Below are positions 16,898-27,155 of a stretch of 64,000 nucleotides of DNA, in pieces. The stretch is from NCBI RefSeq assembly GCF_014672715.2, contig NZ_CP058566.2, positions 868,001 to 932,000 of the forward strand, read 5' to 3'. The translations under genes and the position numbers were made by a program. Origin of the DNA: Dehalogenimonas etheniformans. Its GTDB lineage: Bacteria; Chloroflexota; Dehalococcoidia; Dehalococcoidales; Dehalococcoidaceae. Under the pieces are notes generated by a model. That model saw only the letters and a list, made by a program, of their open reading frames with translations, ran no database searches and had not been told where the DNA came from. Numbering within the stretch: position 1 is the stretch's first letter; the number at the start of each line of letters is the position of its first letter.

Positions 16898-16927
16898 TTG
16901 ACACGAGTGTCGGGCTCAACCTAAAAT
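16898..16927 (+). promoter_or_regulatory. sigma-70 promoter of the 109-residue protein gene
   Basis: TTGACA (16898-16903) and TAAAAT (16922-16927) with an 18 bp spacer, divergent from the thrS promoter. Confidence 0.7.
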
Positions 16928-16960
16928 GGCTTTACGGCAACCAATTTTAGGAGCCCGAAG

Positions 16961-17290
16961 ATGAAATTTATGGTTCACGGTCAACAGACTTCGACCACCG
17001 CTGAACACAGGTCTCAGCTTAATTATCTCGAATCATGCAAAGAGTGGGTTCAACAACTGTCGGAATCCAAGAAGCTTGACGGAGCGTACAGCTTCACCGA
17101 CGGCGGCGGTCTATTCATCATCGACGCGGCTTCACATGAAGAATTAACTAAAATACTCTTGAGTTTCCCCCTGAGCCATATCAGCAAATTTACCATCCAG
17201 CCTCTGGCCGATTTCGCAGCCACTGCCGACTCCATAATTGAAGCCATGAGCGGTGTGACTGACATGCGGCATCACATATTCTGCCCTTAA
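16961..17290 (+). CDS. conserved small protein, possibly YCII/dimeric barrel fold
   Basis: A 109-residue protein with its own consensus promoter and AGGAG seven bases before the ATG, so certainly a gene. It opens MKFMVHGQ (a short strand), has a helical stretch LESCKEWVQQLSESKKLDGAY, then GGGLFIIDAASHEELTKILLSFP and a final strand. The strand-helix-strand pattern with a conserved aspartate and a HEEL/SFPL helix is like small dimeric alpha-beta barrel proteins (YCII or muconolactone isomerase-like). No enzyme activity can be named. It stands alone between thrS and tRNA-Ser. Confidence 0.75.
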   Translation: MKFMVHGQQTSTTAEHRSQLNYLESCKEWVQQLSESKKLDGAYSFTDGGGLFIIDAASHEELTKILLSFPLSHISKFTIQPLADFAATADSIIEAMSGVTDMRHHIFCP

Positions 17291-17377
17291 AGCCTGTTTC
17301 AACGGCCGGCTGTCCCAACGATCTGCAGTTGATGCAATCGATGCCATCGTAATGCTAAAATAACCGTCGGTTCTCGC

Positions 17378-17467
17378 GGAGGGTTGTCCGAGCGGCCTAT
17401 GGTGACGGTCTTGAAAACCGTTGTCCTCGCAAGAGGACCGTGGGTTCGAATCCCACACCCTCCGCCA
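17378..17467 (+). tRNA. tRNA-Ser (TGA)
   Basis: Acceptor GGAGGGT/ACCCTCC, a long variable arm (GTCCTCGCAAGAGGAC) typical of class II tRNAs, T arm GTGGGTTCGAATCCCAC and anticodon loop CTTGAAA give anticodon TGA. CCA is encoded at the 3' end. Confidence 0.96.
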
Positions 17468-17481
17468 TTTCTACTAAAAAT

Positions 17482-18577
17482 TCACCCCACCATCTGGGAC
17501 TTCAAGTAGGCATCGATGAACGGATCGAGGTCACCCTGTTCGAGGACCGCAGTGGTGTTACCAGTTTCATAGTCCGTCCGATGGTCTTTCACCATTTTGT
17601 ACGGATGCAACACGTAACTGCGGATCTGGCTGCCCCACTCGGCGGAGATTCGCTCACCTTTAAGGCGTGAGCGTTCTGCTTCCTGCTCGGCTATTTTGAG
17701 CTTGAGCAGACGGGCTTTAAGCAGGCTCATGGCTATCTCGCGATTCTGATACTGCGATCTTTCGGTTTGAGCGGTTACTACGGTCCCGGTGGGGAGGTGA
17801 GTAAGCCGCACGGCGCTAGAAACCTTTTGGACGTTCTGGCCGCCTGCGCCGCTGGATCGGTAGGCCTCGAGTTTTATATCCTCAGGATTGATCTGAATGT
17901 CGGCGTCGGCCTCCGCTTCAGGCATCACCTCAACCAGCGCGAACGAAGTATGCCGGGCATGGTCAGAATCGAACGGCGAAAGCCTGATTAATCTGTGTAC
18001 ACCATGTTCGCTTCGTAGATTGCCATAAGCGTATGTCCCGCGAAGAATTACGGTGACACTTTTGATGCCTGCCTCATCCCCTGCCGACATTTCGAGTATC
18101 TCTGTCTCGTAATCGTGACGTTCAGCCCAACGAAGGTACATATTCAGTAGCATCTCGGCCCAGTCCTGGCTTTCGACCCCACCGGCGCCGGCATGTATCG
18201 AAAGGATGGCGTTACGTTCGTCGTAGTCCCCGCTGTAGGCCAGTTCGAATTCAAGTTTGTCGAGTTCAGCGGAAAGCCCATCCAGATCTTTTTGAATATC
18301 GGTAAACAGTGATGGGTCATCTTCCGCCAACTTGCCCAATTCCCTTAGCTCAGATAACCTGTACTCCAGGTCACGCCATCGATGGGCGGATTTTTTTAAT
18401 TCGTTGAGACGCCGCATCGCGGCTTGAGCTTTCTGGGAATCCTGCCAGAATTCGGCTTGTCCGGTGGTGTATTCTAGTTCGGAAATTTCTTTTTCTTTTG
18501 CTGGGATGTCAAAGACGCTCCAAGTCGTTTTTGATTCGCTCTGACAATTTTTCGATGTTCGATATTAGTTCCGTCAT
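17482..18577 (-). CDS. prfB: peptide chain release factor 2 (programmed +1 frameshift)
   Basis: RF2 of 364 residues, made by joining two frames. Frame one starts at ATG 18577 (GGAG four bases upstream) and runs 22 codons to an in-frame TGA at 18511-18509; after a +1 shift the second frame continues from GAC (18510-18508) to the stop at 17482. The second part contains the peptidyl-hydrolysis motif SGAGGQNVQ and the stop-codon recognition motif LSPFDS, typical of RF2 and not RF1. The shift is the well-known autoregulation: low RF2 slows reading of UGA and favours the shift. nfi lies upstream on the same strand. Confidence 0.96.
18508..18521 (-). promoter_or_regulatory. prfB +1 recoding site
   Basis: Reads GGAG-CGT-CTT-TGA-C on the minus strand: an internal Shine-Dalgarno-like GGAG three bases before the slippery CTT and the in-frame TGA followed by C, the same spacing as in E. 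coli prfB. Confidence 0.95.
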
Positions 18578-18609
18578 TGTTCTCCACTCATTAATAATGA
18601 ATTGATTGT

Positions 18610-19281
18610 CTACTGGGTACCATAGCGCCCGGCTGCCATGTGTGCTTGGCGCACAGGCTCGGGGAGCCTATGAGTTTTGCATAATTTAAGCACCCAGTTC
18701 AGCGCAGTTTCAAGGCTGATCCTATGACCAATCGAGATGTATATTAGTTTACACCCCTTTTTTGTACGGACCACCTTTCCGATGACGTCGTCACCATGGA
18801 CCAGGAACTCGGAATCACCAACGTGCATCCCGACTTCCGCGTGTTCACCGCATAAGCGTGATTTTGCACAACCTATAGTGGGTTTACCGGTAAAAAGTCC
18901 CAGATGCGAAGCTATTCCCAGCCGTCTGGGGTGGGCGATCCCCTGTCCATCGACGATGAACAGGTCCGGCACGACGTTTAATCGTTCGATAGTCGGAATT
19001 ATAAGGGGCAATTCCCGGAAGGACAATAATCCGGGAATATAAGGGATGTTTACTTCACCCTCGTAAACGGAACTGGCGGCGATCTCGAACGAAGGGTAGT
19101 GCATTACCACGACGGCCGCTCTACCGGTACTCCCCTGCCGTCCGATCGATACGTCCACACCGGCGATCAATTTGACATCAAGGGGTTGATCTTCTCGTAT
19201 GATCTTTGAAGCTAAATTGTTTTGCAGCTTTATGGCTTCTGAAAATGAGAAGTTAAAATCGTGTAATTGATCGATAATCAC
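18610..19281 (-). CDS. nfi: deoxyinosine endonuclease (endonuclease V)
   Basis: A 223-residue nuclease that cuts DNA near deaminated adenine (inosine). The first acidic residue is in AGVDVSI, the wedge region PYIPGLLSFRE carries the catalytic glutamate, and VDGQGIAHPRRLGIASH the second aspartate; all are intact. The GTG start lies only about two bases after the start site predicted from the promoter at 19290-19319, so the mRNA may be leaderless. prfB follows on the same strand after about 30 bases and may be co-transcribed. Confidence 0.93.
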   Translation of the reverse strand: MIIDQLHDFNFSFSEAIKLQNNLASKIIREDQPLDVKLIAGVDVSIGRQGSTGRAAVVVMHYPSFEIAASSVYEGEVNIPYIPGLLSFRELPLIIPTIERLNVVPDLFIVDGQGIAHPRRLGIASHLGLFTGKPTIGCAKSRLCGEHAEVGMHVGDSEFLVHGDDVIGKVVRTKKGCKLIYISIGHRISLETALNWVLKLCKTHRLPEPVRQAHMAAGRYGTQ

Positions 19282-19289
19282 TTTATGTA

Positions 19290-19319
19290 ATTATATCCGG
19301 TATTCCATTACCGTGCCAA
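19290..19319 (-). promoter_or_regulatory. promoter of nfi, near-leaderless
   Basis: On the minus strand TTGGCA (19319-19314) and TATAAT (19295-19290), 18 bp apart. The start codon GTG begins eight bases after the -10 box. Confidence 0.65.
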
Positions 19320-19374
19320 GATTGAGGGCATATCTGCCCATTTAAGTCCATTGGTTTTTCAATCTATTTTGTAT

Positions 19375-19403
19375 TTGACACTATTAACGTCATATTGGAT
19401 AAT
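19375..19403 (+). promoter_or_regulatory. sigma-70 promoter of rpsP-khpA
   Basis: TTGACA at 19375-19380 and GATAAT at 19398-19403, 17 bp apart; the rpsP ATG follows 34 bases after the -10. Confidence 0.75.
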
Positions 19404-19437
19404 AGCCTAAAAAAGAAGAGAGTATTCCGAAACCAGC

Positions 19438-19677
19438 ATGCTGAAAATTAAACTGCGCAGAATGGGTGCCCCAAAAAGACCGAGTTACAGAATGGTTGTC
19501 GCCGATTCAAAAACGTCCCGCGGCGGCGCCTTTCTTGAGATTGTTGGGCAATATGACCCGATGACTAATCCCGAAACAATTAAAGTTGAAGCCGATAAGG
19601 CAAAAAGTTGGATTGCAAAGGGAGCCCAGCCAACCGAAACAGTAAGCCGATTGCTAAAAAAAGCTGGAGTGCTTTAG
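19438..19677 (+). CDS. rpsP: 30S ribosomal protein S16
   Basis: A 79-residue S16 with the typical beginning MLKIKLRRMGAPKRPSYRMVVAD and the GQYDPM turn. Slightly short at the C-terminus compared with the 80-90 residue average. Followed 26 bases later by khpA. The rimM, trmD and rplS genes that usually follow this pair are absent; a terminator comes instead. Confidence 0.96.
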   Translation: MLKIKLRRMGAPKRPSYRMVVADSKTSRGGAFLEIVGQYDPMTNPETIKVEADKAKSWIAKGAQPTETVSRLLKKAGVL

Positions 19678-19703
19678 TTACGATCGCTTTGCAAGGAGCC
19701 ACC

Positions 19704-19931
19704 ATGAAAGAGCTAGTGGAATACATCGCCAAATCCCTGGCAGACAAACCAGAAGCGGTGGTGGTCACCGAAGAACCGGATGAGGAAGGGCTTAAATTGA
19801 CTCTCAAAGTCGATGACGCCGACAAAGGCCGAATTATTGGCAAACAAGGGCGTATCGCGCAAGCGATGCGCACGCTCATCAGGGTGAAAGCTGCTAAAGC
19901 CGGCACAAAAGCCCGCCTAGAAATTTTATAA
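19704..19931 (+). CDS. khpA: KH-domain RNA-binding protein KhpA
   Basis: A 75-residue single KH domain protein with the GxxG loop in RIIGKQGRIAQAMRTLIR. KhpA, with KhpB, binds RNA and affects cell-envelope gene expression in Gram-positive bacteria; here only the RNA-binding role is safe. AAGGAG lies five bases before ATG 19704; an upstream open frame into rpsP is not coding. Second and last gene of the rpsP unit, followed by a strong terminator. Confidence 0.93.
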   Translation: MKELVEYIAKSLADKPEAVVVTEEPDEEGLKLTLKVDDADKGRIIGKQGRIAQAMRTLIRVKAAKAGTKARLEIL

Positions 19932-19953
19932 TTTAGCCAATGACTGTTAATTG

Positions 19954-19986
19954 AAAAGGGTGCGCATGGGTGCACCCTTTTACTTT
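19954..19986 (+). terminator. intrinsic terminator of rpsP-khpA
   Basis: AAAAGGGTGC (19954-19963) pairs with GCACCCTTTT (19972-19981), eight-base loop, followed by a T-rich tract. The A run on the other side could let it act in both directions. Confidence 0.88.
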
Positions 19987-20015
19987 TATCTGCTTAAACC
20001 TAAGATTTCGGCCAT

Positions 20016-20049
20016 AAAAAAGAGCCTTAATTATAATTGAGGCTCTTTT
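20016..20049 (-). terminator. intrinsic terminator of the ATP synthase operon
   Basis: On the minus strand AAAAGAGCCTCAATT pairs with AATTAAGGCTCTTTT (one wobble) and ends in a run of T, 15 bases after the atpC stop. Confidence 0.9.
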
Positions 20050-20063
20050 GCTGACATCAATCT

Positions 20064-20507
20064 TTATGAAGCCGGGGGTGGTCGAAGAGAACCCTTCCTG
20101 TGCTTGGCTTTCTCCGCAATGGCAAGGCGGGCCATTGCTCGGTGCAAGGCCGCTTCACTTTCAGCGGCATCGAATCCTGGTTCATATTTCTCAGCCATAC
20201 GCTGCTCAGCGCGTTTCCGGGCTTCCTCCGCACGGGCAAGGTCAATATCCTCAGCCCGTTCGCAGGTATCAGCCAAGACGATCACTCGATCTGGCCTGAC
20301 CTCCAAAAAGCCGCCGGCAACACACAAGGAGTATTCTTCTGATCCCTTACGAGCGCGGAGTTCTCCGGTTTTTAGGGCTGTCATCAGGGGCGCGTGCTTC
20401 GGCAGGATACCGAGTTCGCCTTCAATTCCCGGAGCAACCACAATGTCAACATCGTCGGAAAAGACGCTCCGTTCCGGGGTTACCACTTCCAGTCTTATCG
20501 TTGCCAA
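20064..20507 (-). CDS. atpC: ATP synthase epsilon subunit
   Basis: A 147-residue central-stalk subunit. The N-terminal beta sandwich ([33 protein letters not shown]) is typical; a C-terminal helical hairpin rich in Arg, Glu and Ala follows, with a basic tail ([15 protein letters not shown]) that is a little longer than usual. It couples rotation to catalysis and can inhibit ATP hydrolysis. Last gene of the minus-strand atpZBEFHAGDC operon. Confidence 0.95.
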   Translation of the reverse strand: MATIRLEVVTPERSVFSDDVDIVVAPGIEGELGILPKHAPLMTALKTGELRARKGSEEYSLCVAGGFLEVRPDRVIVLADTCERAEDIDLARAEEARKRAEQRMAEKYEPGFDAAESEAALHRAMARLAIAEKAKHRKGSLRPPPAS

Positions 20508-20552
20508 ATTCCGACTCCGAAACCTTTAATCATTATTCTAGTTCAATTGTCG

Positions 20553-21953
<1,401 letters not shown>

Positions 21954-21959
21954 CTAGAG

Positions 21960-22817
21960 TTATGCCAGCGCTGCCACACCGCCGACGATATCGAGCAATT
22001 CTGAAGTAATAGACTCCTGGCGCGCCTTGTTGTATTCGAGTGTAAGTTCGCCGACGAGTTCGTTGGCGTTCTGGGTGGCGTTTCTCATGGCTACCATCCG
22101 GGCTGACTGTTCGGACGCTATTGACTCAAGTATCAAATGGTAAACCTTCATCTCGATGTAACGAGGTAACAAAGCGCCTAGGACTCCTGCAGCATCAGGT
22201 TCAAAGATATATTCCACATTCTGCTGGGGTGGAATCTGGGCGGGTTCAACCGGTAGTAGTTTGACGATTTCCGGTTTTTGCACCAAAGTCGAGACGAACT
22301 GGCTGTAAGCGACATAGACTTCATCGACAGCACCGGATTTAAAATCATCCATGATAATCCGGGAGATCGGTATCGTATCAATGAGGTTTGGTTTATCGCC
22401 CAAACCGGTAAACTCGGCCACGATATTCCGTTGTGAGCGCCGCATGAAGTCCAAACCTTTTTTTCCGACGACGACCATTTTCATCGGAGTACTCTTACGT
22501 TCGATGGAAAAGGCGAGCGTCGCCCGATTGATATTGCCTACCAGACCGCCTGATAACCCGCGGTCCGGAGAAATATGCAGAATGGCAATCTTTTTCACAG
22601 GTCTTTGCTCCAGGAGCGGGTGCCCTGCTTTGCCGCCTGAGCGCGCTGAAAGCGCAGCGATAACAGCAGTGATCTTCTGGCTATAAGGACGACCTGCCAA
22701 ACCACGATCCTGCGCCTTGCGCATCTTGGAGGCTGCGATCATCTCCATGGCGCGGGTGATCTTGGCGATATTCTTAACGCCGCGGATCCGCAGCCGTATG
22801 GCTCTTAGATTAGCCAT
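21960..22817 (-). CDS. atpG: ATP synthase gamma subunit
   Basis: A 285-residue rotor shaft protein. Both coiled-coil ends are recognisable: the N-terminus RIRGVKNIAKITRAMEMIAA and the C-terminus MRNATQNANELVGELTLEYNKARQESIT. Normal length, no regulatory insert. It connects the F1 head to the c ring. Confidence 0.96.
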   Translation of the reverse strand: MANLRAIRLRIRGVKNIAKITRAMEMIAASKMRKAQDRGLAGRPYSQKITAVIAALSARSGGKAGHPLLEQRPVKKIAILHISPDRGLSGGLVGNINRATLAFSIERKSTPMKMVVVGKKGLDFMRRSQRNIVAEFTGLGDKPNLIDTIPISRIIMDDFKSGAVDEVYVAYSQFVSTLVQKPEIVKLLPVEPAQIPPQQNVEYIFEPDAAGVLGALLPRYIEMKVYHLILESIASEQSARMVAMRNATQNANELVGELTLEYNKARQESITSELLDIVGGVAALA

Positions 22818-22835
22818 TTATCGTCTGATCCTTCC

Positions 22836-24347
22836 TTAGGCCACGAAACTTTTCTTAAATTCAGCCAGAGCGCCCTTGAGAACGGCCTCGATCTCTGGAG
22901 TGAAGTTCTTGGTCTCGGCGATAGTCTTGGCAATGTTGGGGTAATTGGCTGATAGGAACTGATAGAGGCTGGTCTCAAATCGAGAGACAGAGGCCACTGC
23001 GACGTCATCGAGGAATCCGTTCAAGAGGGCGAAGAAAATGATAACCTGGTTTTCCATAGGTACTGGTCGGTACTGGAGCTGTTTCAGTACTTCAGTGATA
23101 CGCTGGCCGCGTTCGATCTGAGCACGCGTAGCTTTGTCGAGTTCGGATGTACCGAACTGCGCAAAAGCAGCCAAGGCCTGGTACTGGCTCATTTCCAATT
23201 TCAGGCGACCGGCAACCTTTTTCATAGCTTTGGTTTGAGCCGCCGAACCTACACGGGAAACAGAGATACCCACGTTCAGAGCCGGACGGATGCCAGCGTT
23301 GAAGAGGTCAGGTTCCAGGTATATCTGCCCGTCAGTAATTGAGATGACGTTGGTGGGGATATAGGCCGAGACGTCCTGCGCCTGAGTTTCGATGATTGGT
23401 AAAGCGGTCAGCGAGCCGCCGCCGTTTTCCTTGTTCAACTTGGCGGCACGTTCCAGCAAGCGAGAATGCAGGTAAAATACGTCGCCAGGATAGGCTTCAC
23501 GGCCTGGCGGGCGGCGTAACAGAAGCGATAGCTGACGGTAAGCCCACGCATGTTTAGTCAGATCGTCATAGACGATTAAGGCTTCCTTGCCGGTGTCCAT
23601 GAATTCCTCACCCATGGCACAACCGGAGAAAGGTGCTAGATACTGGAAAGCAGCCGGATCGGAAGCAGAGGCGGCTACAACGATGGTATGGGCCATTGCG
23701 CCATATTTTTCCAAAGTACCAACGACCTGCGCGATCTTGGAGGTCTTCAAGCCGATGGCTACATAGATGCAGATGAGATCGCCGCCCTTCTGATTGATGA
23801 TAGTGTCGAGGGCTACTGCCGTTTTGCCGGTTGAGCGGTCGCCGATGATCAGTTCGCGCTGACCTCGTCCGACAGGGATCATCGAATCGATGGCCTTGAT
23901 GCCTGTCTGCACCGGGGTATCAACGCCCTTACGGGTAACGACATTGGGTGCGACACGTTCGACGGCACGCCTTCGGGAGGTCTTGATCGGTCCTTTGCCA
24001 TCTACGGGTTGACCAAGGGGATTGACGACGCGGCCAATCATCTCCGGTCCAACCGGGACTTCGACTACCCTGTTGGTGCGCCTGACCTCGTCCCCTTCTT
24101 TGATAAGGGTATCTTCGCCTAACAGCACAGCTGCCACTGAGTCCTCTTCCAGGTTTAGGACAATGCCCATAACCCCGTTGGGGAACTCAAGAAGCTCATT
24201 GTATTCAGCCGAGGCTAGGCCGTGAATGCGGGCGATGCCGTCGCCAACCTCTATTACTGTTCCGACATCGGTAACCGCTACTTCTGCGCCGAAGCTTTCA
24301 ATTTGCTCTTTGATGACAGCAACGATATCAAGTCCCTTTTGAGCCAT
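22836..24347 (-). CDS. atpA: ATP synthase alpha subunit
   Basis: A 503-residue non-catalytic nucleotide-binding F1 subunit. P-loop [16 protein letters not shown], the arginine finger region [20 protein letters not shown] and C-terminal helical domain are all present. Standard length and order within the operon, 18 bases before atpG. Confidence 0.97.
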   Translation of the reverse strand: MAQKGLDIVAVIKEQIESFGAEVAVTDVGTVIEVGDGIARIHGLASAEYNELLEFPNGVMGIVLNLEEDSVAAVLLGEDTLIKEGDEVRRTNRVVEVPVGPEMIGRVVNPLGQPVDGKGPIKTSRRRAVERVAPNVVTRKGVDTPVQTGIKAIDSMIPVGRGQRELIIGDRSTGKTAVALDTIINQKGGDLICIYVAIGLKTSKIAQVVGTLEKYGAMAHTIVVAASASDPAAFQYLAPFSGCAMGEEFMDTGKEALIVYDDLTKHAWAYRQLSLLLRRPPGREAYPGDVFYLHSRLLERAAKLNKENGGGSLTALPIIETQAQDVSAYIPTNVISITDGQIYLEPDLFNAGIRPALNVGISVSRVGSAAQTKAMKKVAGRLKLEMSQYQALAAFAQFGTSELDKATRAQIERGQRITEVLKQLQYRPVPMENQVIIFFALLNGFLDDVAVASVSRFETSLYQFLSANYPNIAKTIAETKNFTPEIEAVLKGALAEFKKSFVA

Positions 24348-24376
24348 GTTAAAAACTCCTTCTGGAGCCGGCCAGT

Positions 24377-24922
24377 TTATAGCCTGACCTGGTTAATTTC
24401 TCGTTTCAGATTTTCGAGACGGCGAGAAACGCTGCCGTCAATTACTTTATCACCCACCCTAGCTACGATACCGCCAAGGATCGATGGATCTACTTTTGTT
24501 GTTATGTCGACATGTTTGCCGAACATGGTACCGAGTTTTTGCCTAACCTCGGCAGTCTCAGTATCGGATAATGGGATTGCGGCTGTTACCTTGGCGTGGG
24601 CTATTCCATACAAGTCATCCAGCCGCCGCTGATAGTCGGCAAAAATATCAGGCATCATCGACAAACCACCGCGCTCAACGAGCAAGTACAATAAATTGAC
24701 CGCCATTGGGTTAACGCCCTTCAGTTTGGGCTCCAGTATCTCGCGTTTGTTGGCGATTGGAACTCTTGGGTTCTCAAGAAAAAAGAGCACGTCCCGATCT
24801 TGCACCATGCGGACCAGGGTTTCCATATTGTCACGCCAGGTGTTGAAGTTCTGGTGTTGTGCGGCGGTCTCAAAAACTGCTTGGCCGTACCGCATGGCCT
24901 GAGCGTAGGCGCTTTTACCCAA
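24377..24922 (-). CDS. atpH: ATP synthase delta subunit
   Basis: A 181-residue OSCP/delta subunit joining the peripheral stalk to the top of F1. The N-terminal helical bundle ([15 protein letters not shown]) and the C-terminal region [20 protein letters not shown] through [20 protein letters not shown] are typical. Only seven bases separate it from atpF upstream. Confidence 0.95.
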   Translation of the reverse strand: MGKSAYAQAMRYGQAVFETAAQHQNFNTWRDNMETLVRMVQDRDVLFFLENPRVPIANKREILEPKLKGVNPMAVNLLYLLVERGGLSMMPDIFADYQRRLDDLYGIAHAKVTAAIPLSDTETAEVRQKLGTMFGKHVDITTKVDPSILGGIVARVGDKVIDGSVSRRLENLKREINQVRL

Positions 24923-24929
24923 AGTAGCC

Positions 24930-25442
24930 CTAGTTCTTTCTCAACCCGGCACTCTCTTCGAGGACCTGGTTAATCATTTCGCGATGTGCCGTTTTATCAA
25001 GGGATTTTCCGATCACTTTACCGGCAGCGAGAATCGTAAGATCGGCGAACTCCTTGCGTAGTTCGTCAATAACTTCATCTCTTTCACGCCGGATTTCTGC
25101 TTTAGCCCGGGCTATGAGGGCCTCAGCTTCAGCCTGAGCTTCTGCTTTAGCTTTTTCCCGAATTTCATCACCGGTTTTGGAGGCGCGCTCGATCACCATT
25201 TGGCCTTGTTTCGAGGCTTCAGCGATCTGGACCTTGAAATCCTCTTGGGCCTTCTCCGCCTGGGCTTTAATGATCTCTGCCTGTTCGAGACTGGATTTGA
25301 CCTTGTTGGACCGCTCATCCAGCATCTTCAGGACAGGCTTATAAGCCACCAGGTACAACAACCCGAATAGGATCAGAAAGTTGACCAGTTGAGCTATGAA
25401 AGAGGGCAGATTAATCCCTAGTTCTGAGAGTAGTTCTCCCAT
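24930..25442 (-). CDS. atpF: ATP synthase b subunit
   Basis: A 170-residue peripheral-stalk subunit: one N-terminal membrane helix (FIAQLVNFLILFGLLYLVAY) followed by a long charged coiled coil (about residues 35-150). A single b gene is present, so a homodimer is expected. Confidence 0.95.
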   Translation of the reverse strand: MGELLSELGINLPSFIAQLVNFLILFGLLYLVAYKPVLKMLDERSNKVKSSLEQAEIIKAQAEKAQEDFKVQIAEASKQGQMVIERASKTGDEIREKAKAEAQAEAEALIARAKAEIRRERDEVIDELRKEFADLTILAAGKVIGKSLDKTAHREMINQVLEESAGLRKN

Positions 25443-25458
25443 TGGTATACCCCCTAAC

Positions 25459-25689
25459 TTAAGCCACGAAGATCAAGACGATAGAAATGACCAGGGCATA
25501 AATGGCGACGGCTTCGGTCAGAGCCAGGGCGAACAGGAAGTTGGTGAAAACCAAACCGCGGGCTTCGGGATTGCGGCTAACCGCTTGAACCGCGCCCATG
25601 CCCACCAGACCAAGACCTACGCCGGGGCCGATAGCACCCAAACCAATTGCTAAACCTGCTGCCAAGAGTTTCGCTGCTTCCGCGTCCAA
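25459..25689 (-). CDS. atpE: ATP synthase c subunit (proton type)
   Basis: A 76-residue hairpin of two membrane helices. The polar loop is RNPEA and the ion-carrying glutamate lies in ALTEAVAIYALV of helix two. Sodium-type c subunits carry Gln in GPGVGQG and Ser/Thr after the glutamate; here these are Leu (GPGVGLG) and Ala, so a proton-driven ring is expected. The glycine-rich first helix is intact. Confidence 0.95.
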   Translation of the reverse strand: MDAEAAKLLAAGLAIGLGAIGPGVGLGLVGMGAVQAVSRNPEARGLVFTNFLFALALTEAVAIYALVISIVLIFVA

Positions 25690-25722
25690 GATAATGTCTC
25701 CTTTCCTTGAATAGTGATTATT

Positions 25723-26715
25723 TTAGCTGTGAGAGCTCTCTGTGTGAGGTTCTTCTTCTCCCCCATGGGAAGAAACCGCCATATGAGCAAAGACGAGGGT
25801 TAAACCGCCGAATATTAGAGCCTGGATGTAGCCGAAGAACAACTCCAGGCCATAAAATACTGTGGCGAAAACAAACGGTACCAGGAAAGCGATAGATAGG
25901 AGGAGGATTTCTCCACCGGTCATGTTGCCAAAAAGACGGAAGGTAAACGAGACCATCCGTATCAGGTAAGATAGGAGTTCGATGAAGCCGATAAAAATGT
26001 CCATCAAGCCCATCAGAATGTTGCCAAGACCATCTTTCAAGTGTCCGGTGAACAACTGCTTCACACCGCGTCCGAATTTCTTGAAATTGAAGAAGGTGCT
26101 CATGAAGTGCACGAATCCAACGCTCTTGAGCCCCCAATAGGTGACCATGACAAAGGAAATGACCGCTAGCACCAGGGGGAAGTTGATGTCGGTGTTGGCG
26201 CCCCGTAGCAGTGGCACGTTGCCGTGTTCTCCCGCAATGAGAATTGAACCATAGCCAGGAATGAGGTTCATCCAGGCATTAGTTATGACGAAAAGGAAGA
26301 TGGTGGCAACCAGGGGAAAGAATCGCCGGCCGTTTTTCTCGCCGGCAATATCGGTACAAAAATCAAACAGATAGGTAATCACAGATTCAGCGAAGGATTG
26401 CAAGCGCCCGGGCACCAGTTTCATCTTCCTGGTGGCAGCCCAGAAGAGCAGCACAACCGTTATCATGGATATCCAAGCGGTTAGCATAGTGTTGGTTATG
26501 GCAATACCGCCGATGTGTCCGATGGCCTCAGCCGGGAGTTCCGGCGCCGGTTTATCGACGATCATCCAACTGGGCATATCGGCGCCGATTATTTCTTGTC
26601 CTACAGCGCCCGCCAGGAAGCTAACGATACTTAGACCCAGGATGACCAGGAGGATGAGGATGAATGTCCCTTTGGACAATCCGATGATCTTTTTCTTCTG
26701 TGCTGTCTCAGGCAC
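25723..26715 (-). CDS. atpB: ATP synthase a subunit
   Basis: A 330-residue membrane subunit forming the proton half-channels. The essential arginine is in SFTFRLFGNMTGGEIL. It is about 60 residues longer than E. coli AtpB, mainly an N-terminal segment with one extra hydrophobic helix (FILILLVILGLSIVSFLAG) before the conserved core. The C-terminus ends in a histidine- and glutamate-rich tail. Confidence 0.95.
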   Translation of the reverse strand: MPETAQKKKIIGLSKGTFILILLVILGLSIVSFLAGAVGQEIIGADMPSWMIVDKPAPELPAEAIGHIGGIAITNTMLTAWISMITVVLLFWAATRKMKLVPGRLQSFAESVITYLFDFCTDIAGEKNGRRFFPLVATIFLFVITNAWMNLIPGYGSILIAGEHGNVPLLRGANTDINFPLVLAVISFVMVTYWGLKSVGFVHFMSTFFNFKKFGRGVKQLFTGHLKDGLGNILMGLMDIFIGFIELLSYLIRMVSFTFRLFGNMTGGEILLLSIAFLVPFVFATVFYGLELFFGYIQALIFGGLTLVFAHMAVSSHGGEEEPHTESSHS

Positions 26716-26733
26716 TACCGGTCTTCCCTCGTG

Positions 26734-26943
26734 CTATTTCTTGTTGTCGTACTGGCGCGGCATCAGGCGATAGGCGCCATAAAACGCCACGAACAAACCC
26801 AGGAAAAGGCCAATTATCAAGAGCAGAGGCTCGGTGTTCAGCTTACCATCAAGCCAGCGACCCAGGAGAATTCCTCCCAAGATCGTCAGACTGATGTACC
26901 AGCCGATTCCGATGAACTGCAGGCCGGTTCGCCATCGGTTCAT
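26734..26943 (-). CDS. AtpZ/AtpI-type ATP synthase accessory membrane protein
   Basis: A 69-residue protein with two membrane helices (IGWYISLTILGGILLGRWLD and LLLIIGLFLGLFVAFYGAYR), the AtpZ/AtpI pattern found at the head of many atp operons, linked to c-ring assembly or Mg/Ca transport. The frame is open to 26994, but the operon promoter covers that stretch; ATG 26943 has GAGG five bases upstream and lies about 16 bases after the predicted start site, so it is the true start. First gene of the atp operon. Confidence 0.88.
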   Translation of the reverse strand: MNRWRTGLQFIGIGWYISLTILGGILLGRWLDGKLNTEPLLLIIGLFLGLFVAFYGAYRLMPRQYDNKK

Positions 26944-26965
26944 CCCTGCCTCAAAAACCCGCCAA

Positions 26966-26994
26966 AGCATAGCAGATGTTCCCACAGGGGTCAA
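26966..26994 (-). promoter_or_regulatory. sigma-70 promoter of the atp operon
   Basis: On the minus strand TTGACC (26994-26989) and TATGCT (26971-26966), spacer 17 bp. Its position decides the start of the first gene. Confidence 0.75.
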
Positions 26995-27068
26995 GTCCTA
27001 ATACTACAAAGTAATTGTCTCAAATCGGGCACAATTGACCGTTATGATTAATCCTGATACTGTGAACC

Positions 27069-27097
27069 TTGACGAGGCGGCAGGGCCAAATTATACT
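27069..27097 (+). promoter_or_regulatory. sigma-70 promoter of the fhs-acs gene run
   Basis: TTGACG (27069-27074) and TATACT (27092-27097), 17 bp apart. Transcription would begin near 27104, 52 bases before the fhs ATG, and could extend through the whole C1 gene run, which has only short gaps until about 39.6 kb. Confidence 0.7.
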
Positions 27098-27155
27098 GGA
27101 CTATTACTCTTATAAACCCGGCATGTTAATCTGGTGCATTGGAAGGCGCCGAAAG

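Noticed and set aside
25459-25689. Sodium-dependent ATP synthase
   Set aside because: The c subunit lacks the Gln of helix one and the Ser/Thr next to the glutamate that bind sodium.
26944-26994. Longer AtpZ starting at TTG 26994
   Set aside because: This segment is the -35 to +1 region of the atp promoter; ATG 26943 has a good SD.
27069-27155. N-terminal extension of Fhs from an earlier in-frame start
   Set aside because: The stretch is occupied by a TTGACG-17-TATACT promoter and the conserved protein begins at ATG 27156 with its own SD.
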